NCBI GenBank assembly: GCA_016717655.1
Contig: JADKFC010000003.1
Span: 186,001-250,000 of the forward strand
Length of the DNA stretch: 64,000 nucleotides
Direction of reading: 5' to 3'
From: Saprospiraceae bacterium
Lineage (GTDB): Bacteria; Bacteroidota; Bacteroidia; Chitinophagales; Saprospiraceae
Both the position numbers and the translations under genes were made by a program. Under the pieces are notes generated by a model. The model did not search any database. It was not told the DNA's origin and was given only the letters and a program-made list of their open reading frames with translations. This document shows positions 39,401 to 49,233 of this stretch, piece after piece (position 1 is the first letter of the stretch; each line of letters begins with the position of its first letter).

Positions 39401-42012
39401 TCCTGGTTGGTACAACCCAAGGTATCAGATGCAAATCCGGTTTCCAAGAGTAAGCCCTGGATGGCATCATTGAGGTAGACACTGTCCGTGCATCCCCAAT
39501 CATCTGTTAGTTTTAAAAATACATCAAAGTATTCGGCCTTGTCTATATATATTTTGACACTGTCGGTATTGGTAAACGTATCATTTGATATTTGCCAAAC
39601 CAAGTTGGTGATCTGAGCAAAACTATCTTTGCTTTCATGGGTCAGCAGGATGTCTTGAGGAACACAGGCAATTTTTGGATAAATGATTTTTGGTTCCAGG
39701 GCGTTGACCATTGCCTTATCGGCATATTGAAAACTATCTATACAGTCGTGAACATCTTTGATGTATAACCAGGGCAAGTCTTGTAAACCCGATTTTTTGA
39801 AAGTGTACTCAGGCGCTGTTAAAGTATCAGTATCGCTGAATCTAAAGGAGGAATAAACTGCATCTGTAGATTGATTTTCAAATCGAATTGAAAGAGGGAC
39901 ACAACCTCTCAGGGTGTCTGGTTCATAAAGGGCCTTCAGCTGTGTAATTTGGATGGTATCTGTTCTTTCGTGGATACATCCCGTAGTAAAATTTTTACTG
40001 TATATCTGAATGGTGTACAACCCTCTGCCCGGAAAAGTGAAACTGGTGAGTAAAGAATCTCTAATGGTATCTCTTTTATTGATGTCTCCTACTACCCAGT
40101 AGAGGCTGTCTGCTCCTAAAGAAAGATTGTTGAGAATGACCGTATTGGGGTCGTCACACTGATATATGATTTCATACTTGGATACCGGATCAAGGACAGT
40201 GATGAGATCATCAATTCTTTTTGTTACCGGACACCCGTTGTGGTAAGCTGTCAGGGTTACATCATATTGGCCCGGCTTGCCATACAGGTGTTGTACATCA
40301 GCACCCGTGCCGCTATTCATGTCTCCGAAATTCCAAACAAAATAATTGGCATTGGAGGAGCAGTTTTGTGAAAAACTCCTTTCAACATTGAGACACTCTT
40401 CAATAGGGGCTACTATAAAGTCTACGGTTGGAGGTGTACCTCCCTGCACATATTCTTCTCTGATCACTGTGTCTCTGCATCCTATGGCATTGGTAACAAT
40501 GAGTTTGACATCGTGTCTGCCCACAGCATTTAAATTGAAACTCGGATTTTTTTGGCTTGAAGTAAAAATGACAGGATTACCAACTTCCCACTTGTATTGC
40601 ACGATAGGAATTTCTGTAATAACACTATCACCTAAACTTACTGTAAAAGGCACACACCCTCCAACGAACTGAAAAGGAAGATTGGCCTCAAATTTTTTGA
40701 TCTCAATATCTTTGTTTAATTGAACTACACATCCATTGCCATCAACATAATCGACCACCAGTTGGTAGGTTCCAAATTTTTGAATGGTAAATGAGGTGGG
40801 GTTTTGGGTTTCAGTTAAATCAATGCTGTTACCCGTAAGTTGCCACTGGTATTTCCCCGGACTTTGTCCATTTACATTAATCTTTACCGGAACCGTGCAG
40901 GAAAATTGATTGTCGATGACAATTTGGGGTTCAGGTGCTTTTAACACATTCACACAATTTTTCTCAACGGTGTCCCTGCAATTGCCCCTCCATCGGTAGA
41001 GTTTGACGGTGAAACAACCTGATTGGGCATAGTTGTGATTTGGATTCAGGTTGCCTGACGTTTCTCCATCTCCAAAAACCCACAAAACTGAGTCTGCACC
41101 CAGTTCTGAGCCGTCTTTGAAAAGGATGTTTTCACCTATGCAGTAATCATTTTTATCGGTGATAATTTCTTTTTTAGGATTGGTGTTTACATAATCATCT
41201 AAGACCAGGGTGTCCGTACATTCTCCCTTTTTAATGATGAGGGTGAGATCGTAGCTTCCCTTGGTATTAAAGATAGCAACAGGAGGGGTAAGCCCATTGT
41301 GGGTTTGGCCGTTTCCAAGGTCCCATTGATAATTGGCTGCCGGGTCTGCGTTCAGATTTTCCATTTTTACCCTCCATGGCAACTCGCATGATTCCAAAAA
41401 AGTTTTTTTCAATGCGGGATCAGGTACGGCAAAAATGGTCAATAAGTCTTTTTTACTTATAGTAGCTTCACAACCTTTATCATCCTTGATGGTCAACGAC
41501 ATCGAATAGAGACCGGCAAAGGAATAGATAGAGGAAACCGATGCACCAGGTTCTGTCGTTTTTAAAACATTGGCACTGCCTCCAATATCCCAGGTCCATT
41601 CTACTATATTGCCGTTGGGGCTGGTTGATAGATCCGTAAAATTGACACCAAGAGGCACACAGCCTTTCTCTTTGTCGATGAAAAAATTTGGTTCCGGCTT
41701 TTGGTAAATGTTGATGTAGCTGTCTTTGCAGGTGGTATGTTTTTCGCCGGCTGCGTTGGTAACGGTTAAACAAATTTTGTAAGAACCGGGCTTGTCGAAG
41801 ATTCTTCCCGGGTTTTGTTTATCTGAGGTAAGTCCACTTAAATCCCAGCTCCAGGCAACGATAGGACTGGCTGGACTGACACTTTTATCAATAAAAACTA
41901 CTTGCAGGGCACCGCACCCTGTCGTCTGACTGGCTTCGAAATCCGCATTTATCTGAGCAAAGCCCAATACGGGTAAAAGTAGTATAAATCCTATTTTGAG
42001 TACCAATTGCAT
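36483..42012 (-). CDS. Giant PKD-repeat surface protein with T9SS type B sorting domain, frameshifted
   Basis: About 1,840 residues. After a signal peptide (LKIGFILLLPVLGFAQ) it is a long chain of PKD/Ig-like modules of roughly 80-90 residues, recognised by W-x-x-G-x-G/D repeats such as WDLGNGQTH, WVFGDGETS and WDFGDGSG. The tail of the second piece (36483-36968) holds the gliding-motility type B sorting domain (IVIRDRWGNIVYQ, PLESGVYTYVV). The pieces are 36952-42012 and 36483-36968. Removing one G from the G4 run (plus 36993-36996) joins them as KEKGYDLYFNSKVVVKAEVG. It is probably a cell-surface adhesin or gliding-related protein. Confidence 0.85.
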
Positions 42013-42146
42013 GGTTGCCTATTACGGTGTAAAGTTAGAAAGTGTTTGCCTACCCAATATCAGGTTATTCCCCTATTTTTAATAAGACAAAAAAAGAGCC
42101 AAATTCCCTGATATTTTACAAAAAACTAACCGAAATAGACAAAATC

Positions 42147-44653
42147 TTACTTAATCAGGAAGATTGCATTGCTAAATAATAGATTTCCGCCTTCCCAGAA
42201 GCCTCTGAACAAGGGATTGTCTATCATGTACACTACATTTCCTCTTCCCATTGACTCTACGGCATAACTGACTGTTTCCGCCAATTGGGGTTTCATTTTA
42301 GCCCCCACAAAGCCAAGATTTTTATAGGATGATGGCACATAAATTGGATTCCAGGTGTTTTTCAACAGCTTATAGGCCTGATTTCCGGTTTTTAGACTGT
42401 AATAGGGCTGGAGCAGCCCAAATGTCAATGGATGACTTTCGTCCAAGCTGTTTTCAACAATCGCTCCGGAAACATAATCAGACAATTCTTTTCGTTCGTG
42501 ATCGTGATAAAGATCTTTTCTCGCATTCAGAATTCGGATTTCTTTTTCTTTTTTCGCATTCTCTTTCTCTTCATCGGTTGCATAAGTATTTAAGGCCCAG
42601 CCTTCTTTATCCGTAAACAACGACAAAGAGCTTCCCATGGCTAGCAATTTGCCCCCCGTATTTACCCACGATTTAATTTTCGTCATTACGTTCTCATTTA
42701 GCTCATATCCTCCATCGGGCAGCACAAGGGTATTGTATTGAGTGAGGTCAATCCTGGCCAGTTGATCAACTGTAGTCCTCGTGAGGGGAAAGCCAATGAC
42801 TTCGTCAAAGTAGTGCCATATTTGCCCTGATTCGTTATTGGCAGTGCCTTCACCCGTCAATGTTAATACTTTGGGTTTGTTCAGGATAACAAAAGAATTT
42901 CCCCCAATATCTCCACCACTGCTAGACATACCGCTTTCCACATAGCCGGCTCCTTCAAAGTTATTCAGCAAATCGGGCAGGTCCTTTTCTAAATTTTTGT
43001 GTGGGTTATCGCCTCTTGTTATAAAAATGGACCCTTTTTCAACCTTGGTTTGCCCAAATGTGATTGGTTTTAAGGCCATTCGAACCACATATCCCTGCTG
43101 ATAAAGTTTTGACAATAAACGCGGAGCCTCCATTTGGTTCCAGTTAAAATAGTAAGCATAGGCTTTGGATGGCCATAGGATTTGATTTTGTTCTCTTCTA
43201 GTCGGCTGGCTTGCTACGGTCAACTTGGTAGTGAGACCATAAGCTTCGAGATTATAGGCAAAAGGCAGCGACCAGGCGGTAATATCATAGGTATTGCTAT
43301 CAGGCAATTCGGTGTTATATTCAAAAAGAATTTGTGTGAGAATAGATTTTGGTTGGTCAGCATAAATAACCATGTCTCCCTTTTGTATGTCAAACTCTTT
43401 TTGGCTTGCACTGGCATAATGAAAGCCATTTGTTTTTTTGTTTTCAGCAGCAAAAGTATATTGGATGCCATTGCGCCTGAGGTTTTCACTTAAACGTTCT
43501 AACCTCGGGTGGTTTTTAAGGATGTAGGTATGAAACTTACCTTTAGGCTGTTTTCTGCTTTCTTTAAAAAAATTGCGAAACTCTCTGATGAGTTCTGTTC
43601 CCCTGCCCGCTGAAAATTCTATGGTTGCCAGGCTGGTTGTTTTGTGTTCCTCTATCCTGCGGGCGAGGGTAAGGGTGTCTCCACTCTCTATTTCAATAGC
43701 TCTACTTGCCCTAATGCCTGCTTTTTCATAAGTCATACCTATAGCCCCATTGTAGGTAGGATAGGTATCTCCATAGCTCGGATAAAATAAGTCATAGACC
43801 TCTCTTGTAAAATACAGCCAACCTTTTTCATCAAAATATTTGGCATTGTTCTTTCCGACTTCAGTCTGAAAGTTGCGCTGGTGGTTGGTTATAAATGGGT
43901 GATAGGGTTCTGCAGCGGGTGCAAAATAATAGTGTTCGTTGTAACCCATTTCGTGGACATCAGTGTGAATTTGTGGCATCCACTTGTTGTAAGCAGCAAT
44001 AAATTGCCTGGATTCGTGCTGACTTTGCCAAGCCCAATCGCGGTTGAGGTCAAATAAATAATGATTTACCCTTCCATAAGGCCAGGGTTCAATGTGTTCG
44101 ATGTCATCTTTAGAGGGATTGGGTACCAAAGAGGTTGCTGTTCGGTTCCATTGTGTATAACGGTTATAACCATCAGGGTTCAAACAGGGATTGATGATAA
44201 TCAGGGCATTCGACAACCATTCATTGGTTTTTGCATTTCCGGGCTTTATCAAATCGTAAATTACTTGCATGGCAGACTCACTGCCGGCTGCTTCATTTCC
44301 ATGTACACTATAACTTAACCAGATGATCACTTTTTCATTTACCTGTTCCGGCAAGGAAGGGTGGAGGCCAATATGGTATAAATTGGTGAGCCTTATATTT
44401 TCTTTTTCTCCAAATTTTCCGGACTCGAAATGTAACACAACATCATAGGTCTACCTTCTGTAGTTGTGCCAATTTGTTCGATTTGCAGGCGATCACTATT
44501 TTCTGCCAGGTGTTGGATATACGCCAGTAACTGGTAGTGTGGTGTGTAGGCTTTTCCGTACTGATTGTGAAAAAAATCCTGCGGACTTTTAATTTGTCCC
44601 TCTGTAGTGGTCAACTTAAAAACAAGGCATAAAGCCAATACAAATCGAATCAT
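42147..44653 (-). CDS. M14 family zinc carboxypeptidase, frameshifted
   Basis: About 835 residues. The N-terminal piece (44393-44653) has a signal peptide (MIRFVLALCLVFKLTTTEGQ) and the start of the M14 domain. The main piece continues with HGNE (first two zinc ligands, in SYSVHGNEAAGSES), the third His in IHTDVHEMGYN and a catalytic Glu in RAIEIESGD. One A missing from the A5 run (T5 at plus 44403-44407) explains the break: with six A it reads NLEKKENIRLTNLYHI. The extended C-terminal half is a glutamine-amidotransferase-like Rossmann region (LVLPDGGYELNE). It is an exported peptidase of the Bacteroidota M14 group. Confidence 0.88.
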
Positions 44654-44732
44654 AAAAATGGTTTATAATGCAATATTAATGGAAAAGCATGTATTCTTTT
44701 ACAATGTGAAGATTTGTTAAAATTTTATTAAA

Positions 44733-44748
44733 TACGAAACTTTTCGTA
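44733..44748. promoter_or_regulatory. BlaI-type operator 1
   Basis: TACGAAACTTTTCGTA is an inverted repeat with arms TACGAAA/TTTCGTA. It lies just upstream of the putative -33 TTG, 31 bp centre to centre from operator 2. Confidence 0.75.
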
Positions 44749-44756
44749 CAAAGATC

Positions 44757-44787
44757 TTGACTCTACGAAATATTTCGTATATCATTG
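44757..44787 (+). promoter_or_regulatory. Putative promoter of the blaI-M56-PDZ operon
   Basis: TTG at 44757-44759, a 20-bp spacer and TATCATTG at 44780-44787 (one mismatch to TAnnTTTG). The ATG is 17 bp further on. Operator 2 fills the spacer, so repressor binding would block the promoter. Confidence 0.6.
44764..44779. promoter_or_regulatory. BlaI-type operator 2 (perfect palindrome)
   Basis: TACGAAATATTTCGTA is a perfect 16-bp palindrome sharing both arms with operator 1. It lies between the -33 and -7 elements. Confidence 0.8.
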
Positions 44788-44804
44788 CATTAAATTTTAA
44801 TTTT

Positions 44805-45194
44805 ATGATTCAAAACCAGTCGCAACTCATGCCTACGGATGCAGAATTGGAAGTTCTGCAATTGCTTTGGGAATATGGGGAAAGCAGTGTTCGGTTCATC
44901 AATGATATGCTCAATAAAAAAAGAGAGGTAGGGTATACAACTACGCTTAAAATCATGCAAATCATGAATGATAAAGGCCTGGTGGCACGCAATACGGATC
45001 AAAAGTCGCATCTGTATCGGGCGGTTTTGCAGGAAAATAAGGCCAAGACCAAGTTGGTCAATGAATTTATCAGCAATGCATTTAATGGATCTGCAAAAGA
45101 CCTGGTGATGCACGCTTTGGGCAATCACCAATCTACTCAAAATGAATTGGATGAGATAAAGGCCCTTATTCAGTCACTCGAAAAAAAGTCGTGA
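44805..45194 (+). CDS. BlaI/MecI/CopY family transcriptional repressor
   Basis: The 129-residue winged-helix protein has LMPTDAELEVLQLLWEYGESSV, the recognition region VGYTTTLKIMQIM and the wing GLVARNTDQKSHLYRA, followed by a C-terminal dimerisation helix. BlaI-family repressors are inactivated by a partner M56 peptidase, encoded here one base downstream. The operators in front of it imply autoregulation. ATG 44805 is chosen; the open frame to 44757 would start inside the promoter. Confidence 0.93.
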   Translation: MIQNQSQLMPTDAELEVLQLLWEYGESSVRFINDMLNKKREVGYTTTLKIMQIMNDKGLVARNTDQKSHLYRAVLQENKAKTKLVNEFISNAFNGSAKDLVMHALGNHQSTQNELDEIKALIQSLEKKS

Positions 45195-45195
45195 T

Positions 45196-47139
45196 ATGTT
45201 GTTTACCATTGACACCAACTGGTTACAGACCCTGGCATGGACCATCCTGCATTCATTGTGGCAAGGAGCTCTGGTATTTATCTTTCTACTGATTTATAGA
45301 GCACTTTTACCCCGACTGAGTTCTGCACAGAAATTCAGGGCTGCCTATGTATCATTAATTTCATTGTTTATAATAGTTGTGGCTACATTTATATATCTCC
45401 ACAATATCCACATAGACAGTGCCCAAAACAAAGCTATATCCTGGTATTTCCAATGGCAGCAGGCTGTAGTTGGTATTCAAAAAACAAGCATTGAAAGTTT
45501 TATCAATCAAAATGCCAGCTATATCAGCAATATATGGTTTATTGGCTTCTTTGTTTTTGCCTTGCGATACCTGCTGGCCTATCTGTGGCTAATGATGCAA
45601 GTTTCCAGGGCTAAACAGATTCAATTGCCAGGTATCTGTATTGACACTATGAAAAATACAATGGGCATTGCTAAAAAAGTGGTGGTAAAGACCTCATTTC
45701 AGACAGGAAGCCCTTTTACAATGGGACTTTTCAAATCCGCTATATTTTTCCCAATTGCTATAATCAATGCTCTCTCTACGGAAGAGATAGAGGCCATTTT
45801 AGCCCATGAGCTGGCCCACATCAGAAGAAATGATTTTATACTCCATCTTATTGCTGCCCTTGTAGAGACCATACTTTACTACCACCCTGTGGTTTGGTGG
45901 TTGCAGCGTCAGTTGGCACAATATAGAGAAGAAGCCTGTGACGATGAAGCCATGGCCTTCACACAAAAACCCCTTGCGTATGCCAAGGCACTGTTAAAAA
46001 TTCAGGAGATCGACAGGCTTGAAAAATCTCCTTCGCTTTCACTTGCCTTTGCAGGTAAAACTAACAATCAATTATTGAACAGAATTAAAAGGATTTTCCA
46101 CATGTCACACACACCTATTCAAATCAAAGAAAAACTGATGGCCAGCCTTGCCATTCTCATTTTTGCCATGGGTCTTACCGAGGCTTACGCATACCAACAC
46201 GATGGGGGCAAGTATTCAGTGATCAAAGCCATCGAATCAAAGGTAAACAAGGAAATACAGCCCGCGGTATCAGACAGCCTGCCTCAGGTTAAAAAGAAAG
46301 GTACCATCAGCATTATTAAGTCAGATGGAGAAAAGGAAATTTCACTCAAAATGGAAAATGGTGAAATCAAAAGCCTGACCATTAATGGAGAGCAAATACC
46401 TCCTGCTGAGTTTGACAAACACAAACACATAATCAAAGAAATCACTACTGATGATTACAAAACGTATACGTTGACCCTGGATGACTTTTCAAAGGGAGAT
46501 TTTCCCTTTAATGACGGTGATGTAAGGACCTTTACTTATGATTTTCCCAACCATGGTGAAATGTTTCAACTGGATTCACTGCACAGAATATTCCAACTGC
46601 ATGGTGATTCATTGCATCGACTTGGTAAAATCTTACAGTTTGAAGCCGATTCCATGCGCAAACTGTTTTTGGATTACCCACACATGGGACACAACAACTT
46701 TAAGTTTCATTTCCCAGAAGGAGGCATGCACCTTCCAGATATGAAAGGGTTCAAAGAGTTTGAAATTCATATTCCGGAGATGGAAGGTTGGTCGCCAGAA
46801 GATTGGGCCGAAAGGCAAAGAGAAGCGGAAGAGGAAATTGCACTTATGCCGGAATTGGGCAGAGAAGATCACTTTTTTATGAGAGACAATGAAAAAAATC
46901 TTGAGCAGTTGATCGGAAGTCAATTAAATAGGGATGGATTTTTAATTGCCGGTAAAAACAACAAAATTGAATTGTCAGGTAAAAATCTTAAAATTAATGG
47001 TGAAAAACAACCCAGTAATATCTGGAATAAATACAAAAATCTCTTTGAAAGAGAAACAGGGATGACTTTGACCAAAGATACAAAACTGGTTTTTGAAATT
47101 GAGGGCAAGGAATCAAAAAGAAAATACAAAGCATTTTAA
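45196..47139 (+). CDS. M56 family membrane metallopeptidase (BlaR1/MecR1-like sensor)
   Basis: The 647-residue protein has membrane helices near residues 11-34, 51-69, 112-134, 216-232 and 314-334. The cytosolic gluzincin motif HELAH is at 204-208, with the further acidic motif EEACDDEAM near 245. The roughly 310-residue extracytoplasmic C-terminus is hydrophilic, rich in His, Asp, Met and Phe, and shows no penicillin-binding motifs (no SxxK/KTG pattern), so the signal sensed is probably not a beta-lactam. In BlaR1 systems the peptidase cleaves the BlaI repressor. Coupled to blaI by a one-base gap. Confidence 0.9.
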   Translation: MLFTIDTNWLQTLAWTILHSLWQGALVFIFLLIYRALLPRLSSAQKFRAAYVSLISLFIIVVATFIYLHNIHIDSAQNKAISWYFQWQQAVVGIQKTSIESFINQNASYISNIWFIGFFVFALRYLLAYLWLMMQVSRAKQIQLPGICIDTMKNTMGIAKKVVVKTSFQTGSPFTMGLFKSAIFFPIAIINALSTEEIEAILAHELAHIRRNDFILHLIAALVETILYYHPVVWWLQRQLAQYREEACDDEAMAFTQKPLAYAKALLKIQEIDRLEKSPSLSLAFAGKTNNQLLNRIKRIFHMSHTPIQIKEKLMASLAILIFAMGLTEAYAYQHDGGKYSVIKAIESKVNKEIQPAVSDSLPQVKKKGTISIIKSDGEKEISLKMENGEIKSLTINGEQIPPAEFDKHKHIIKEITTDDYKTYTLTLDDFSKGDFPFNDGDVRTFTYDFPNHGEMFQLDSLHRIFQLHGDSLHRLGKILQFEADSMRKLFLDYPHMGHNNFKFHFPEGGMHLPDMKGFKEFEIHIPEMEGWSPEDWAERQREAEEEIALMPELGREDHFFMRDNEKNLEQLIGSQLNRDGFLIAGKNNKIELSGKNLKINGEKQPSNIWNKYKNLFERETGMTLTKDTKLVFEIEGKESKRKYKAF

Positions 47140-47158
47140 AATTCAATACAATTAAAAC

Positions 47159-47869
47159 ATGAAAAAATTATTTTTAGCAGCAATCCTGTTTGCAGGGCTT
47201 GTTTCAAATTCTCAGGCTCAGGAAGACAAAAAAGTAGTGATCAAAAAAGTTGAAAAATCTGAAATGTCAGATGGGGAGAAAAAAGGATCAGGCAAAGAAA
47301 AAAGAGTTGTGGTGCAGGTTGAAACCAACAAGGATGCCGCCACAGAAGGAGAAGCCGAACTTTCCATCACCAAAGAAATCAACAATGGCGTTGAAAAATC
47401 TATGTATACCTTAACGGAGAACAATGACGGAGAAGTAAAGGTAATCAAGTGGGATGGTGAAGGCGAAATGCCGGCTGAGATCAGAGAAAAATTAGCCGAT
47501 GTTGATGTGGCCATTGAAGGAGATGATGAAAAAATGATCTGGATCGAAAAACATGTAGAATCAGGCGCTCCTAAGATGAAAATGAAAAAATTTAAGTGGG
47601 ATGATGAACAACCTGCCACCCCAAAAGTTAAGTTAGGAGTTATGATTTCTGATAAAAACAACGGAGTGTTGGTAGACGAAGTATTTAAAGGAAGTTCTGC
47701 CGATAAAGCGGGTCTGGAAAAAGGTGATATAATTCTAAAATTAAATGAAAAATATATTTTTTCTGACAAGGCACTTTTTGAAACCCTGGCAGGATTTAAG
47801 GAAGGTGATAAAATTGGCATTACTGTACTCAGAAATAACAAAGAAAAATCGATGAGCTTAACTTTTTAA
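47159..47869 (+). CDS. Secreted PDZ-domain protein
   Basis: The 236-residue protein has a signal peptide (KKLFLAAILFAGLVSNSQAQ), a highly charged Lys/Glu region (about 22-150) and a C-terminal PDZ domain (about 158-236) with LGVMISDKNNGVLVDEV, KAGLEKGDIILKLNEK and GDKIGITVLRN. PDZ domains bind protein C-termini. It lies 19 bp after the M56 gene and before a terminator, so it is the third gene of the regulated operon and may bind or present a ligand to the sensor domain (inference). Confidence 0.85.
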   Translation: MKKLFLAAILFAGLVSNSQAQEDKKVVIKKVEKSEMSDGEKKGSGKEKRVVVQVETNKDAATEGEAELSITKEINNGVEKSMYTLTENNDGEVKVIKWDGEGEMPAEIREKLADVDVAIEGDDEKMIWIEKHVESGAPKMKMKKFKWDDEQPATPKVKLGVMISDKNNGVLVDEVFKGSSADKAGLEKGDIILKLNEKYIFSDKALFETLAGFKEGDKIGITVLRNNKEKSMSLTF

Positions 47870-47892
47870 AGCACATATTTAAATTTAAGAAG

Positions 47893-47926
47893 GGCCGGGA
47901 GTAACCATATTCCGGCCTTTTTTTTT
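47893..47926 (+). terminator. Intrinsic terminator of the blaI-M56-PDZ operon
   Basis: GGCCGG and CCGGCC arms (47893-47917 with loop) are followed by nine T, 23 bp after the PDZ gene stop. Confidence 0.9.
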
Positions 47927-47960
47927 AGATAATTATTTGCTTTGACTATCTTGTGGTACA

Positions 47961-49175
47961 ATGTCAGCATTCGGTGCACTAACGCAAAAACAATTACCAT
48001 CAGCTTACCCCTTTTTGTTGGGTGTAGAGGCGGCCATCGCAAGCGGCACTTTATTGGATTACTACAGAATTGGTATGGTCACTAACGATGCTGCCACCAC
48101 TAATACTGAAGTTCTTTCCAGAAAGCTGCTTCTTGAACAGAGAGTTTCCATTATTCGTTTGTTTGCGCCAGAACATGGCATTGCCATATCTGGTGCGGAT
48201 GGAGTGGCACAAGCCGATACCACCGACCCTGTCACCGGCCTGCCAGTCATCAGCCTTTACCGCGATGATCCTGCCCCACAAGATCAGCACCTGCTCGATC
48301 TGGATCTGGTTATTTTTGATGTTCCCGATGTTGGGGCTCGTTTTTACACCTATCTGTGGACCCTCAGCTACGTCATGCAAGCTTGTGAAAGGCTGTCAAT
48401 TCCTATAATGATCATGGATAGGCCCAATCCCATTTCGGCGCTGATAGCTGATTGTGAAGGTCCATTTCTGGATGAAATAAATTGTGGCTCTTTTCTTGGC
48501 AGGTGGAATATTCCACTCAAACACAGCTGTACCCTGGGCGAGATGGCCTCCTATTTTAAATACCTTAAAATGCCAGATCTAAACCTTACCATATTTACAA
48601 TGGAGGGATATTCCCGGCATTTGAGAGCAGGTATGCATTACCCATTTCAGCCCACCTCACCAGCTCTTTTCAGGTGGCAAGGCCTGGTACTCTATCCTGG
48701 CACTTGTTTGTTGGAAGGACTCAATCTCAATGAAGGAAGAGGCACCTCCACGCCTTTTGAATGTTTTGGTGCTCCCTGGTTGGATTCAACTTTATTCATT
48801 CAATCGTTTCCCATCGATGCTTTTCCTTACCTTTCATTAAAAGCCATTACCTATGTACCTGACAATTCTTTTTATAAGAACGAGCTTTGCCAGGGCATTG
48901 AACTTCAGCTTCATACCCCGGAAGTGAGGGATGCGGTTAGTTTGGGTATGACAATCATAAGTACTTTGTGCAAAACTCAAGGCAAAATGCTTCATCAAAG
49001 AGCCTATAAAACAATGGTCAATCCTGAAGGGGGTCAACACCTCGACCGATTAACGGGCATTTTCCATGTTTATGAATTGTTTCAGCGTGGACTCACCCCG
49101 ACCATAGACATTGCCGCAGAATGGAGGGACATCATCCAGCCTTTCTTGTTGTATCCCAACCCAACAACAGCCTAA
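47961..49175 (+). CDS. DUF1343 protein, NamZ-like exo-beta-N-acetylmuramidase
   Basis: The 404-residue protein has the family motifs RLFAPEHGI, DPVTGLPVISLY, VIFDVPDVGARFYTYLWTL, DRPNP and NEGRGTSTPFE. DUF1343 (GH171) enzymes remove MurNAc from the non-reducing end of peptidoglycan fragments. Unlike many homologues this ATG start gives no signal peptide, suggesting a cytosolic role in recycling. The gene runs tail to tail with an EF-G paralogue, and its stop codon is next to the minus-strand terminator. Confidence 0.88.
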   Translation: MSAFGALTQKQLPSAYPFLLGVEAAIASGTLLDYYRIGMVTNDAATTNTEVLSRKLLLEQRVSIIRLFAPEHGIAISGADGVAQADTTDPVTGLPVISLYRDDPAPQDQHLLDLDLVIFDVPDVGARFYTYLWTLSYVMQACERLSIPIMIMDRPNPISALIADCEGPFLDEINCGSFLGRWNIPLKHSCTLGEMASYFKYLKMPDLNLTIFTMEGYSRHLRAGMHYPFQPTSPALFRWQGLVLYPGTCLLEGLNLNEGRGTSTPFECFGAPWLDSTLFIQSFPIDAFPYLSLKAITYVPDNSFYKNELCQGIELQLHTPEVRDAVSLGMTIISTLCKTQGKMLHQRAYKTMVNPEGGQHLDRLTGIFHVYELFQRGLTPTIDIAAEWRDIIQPFLLYPNPTTA

Positions 49176-49214
49176 AAAAAAGACCCGATTCAGCATAAAT
49201 ACTAAACCGGGTCT
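49173..49214 (-). terminator. Intrinsic terminator of the EF-G-like gene
   Basis: On the minus strand AGACCCGGTTTAG pairs with CTGAATCGGGTCT around an 8-nt loop, followed by eight T (plus A-run 49173-49180). It lies 20 bp past the EF-G-like stop. Confidence 0.88.
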
Positions 49215-49233
49215 GAATATCCAAATTGATTCT

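Noticed and set aside
47218..47841. A 207-codon minus-strand ORF
   Set aside because: It is a long shadow of the PDZ-protein gene; its serine/phenylalanine-rich translation reflects the Lys/Glu codons on the other strand.
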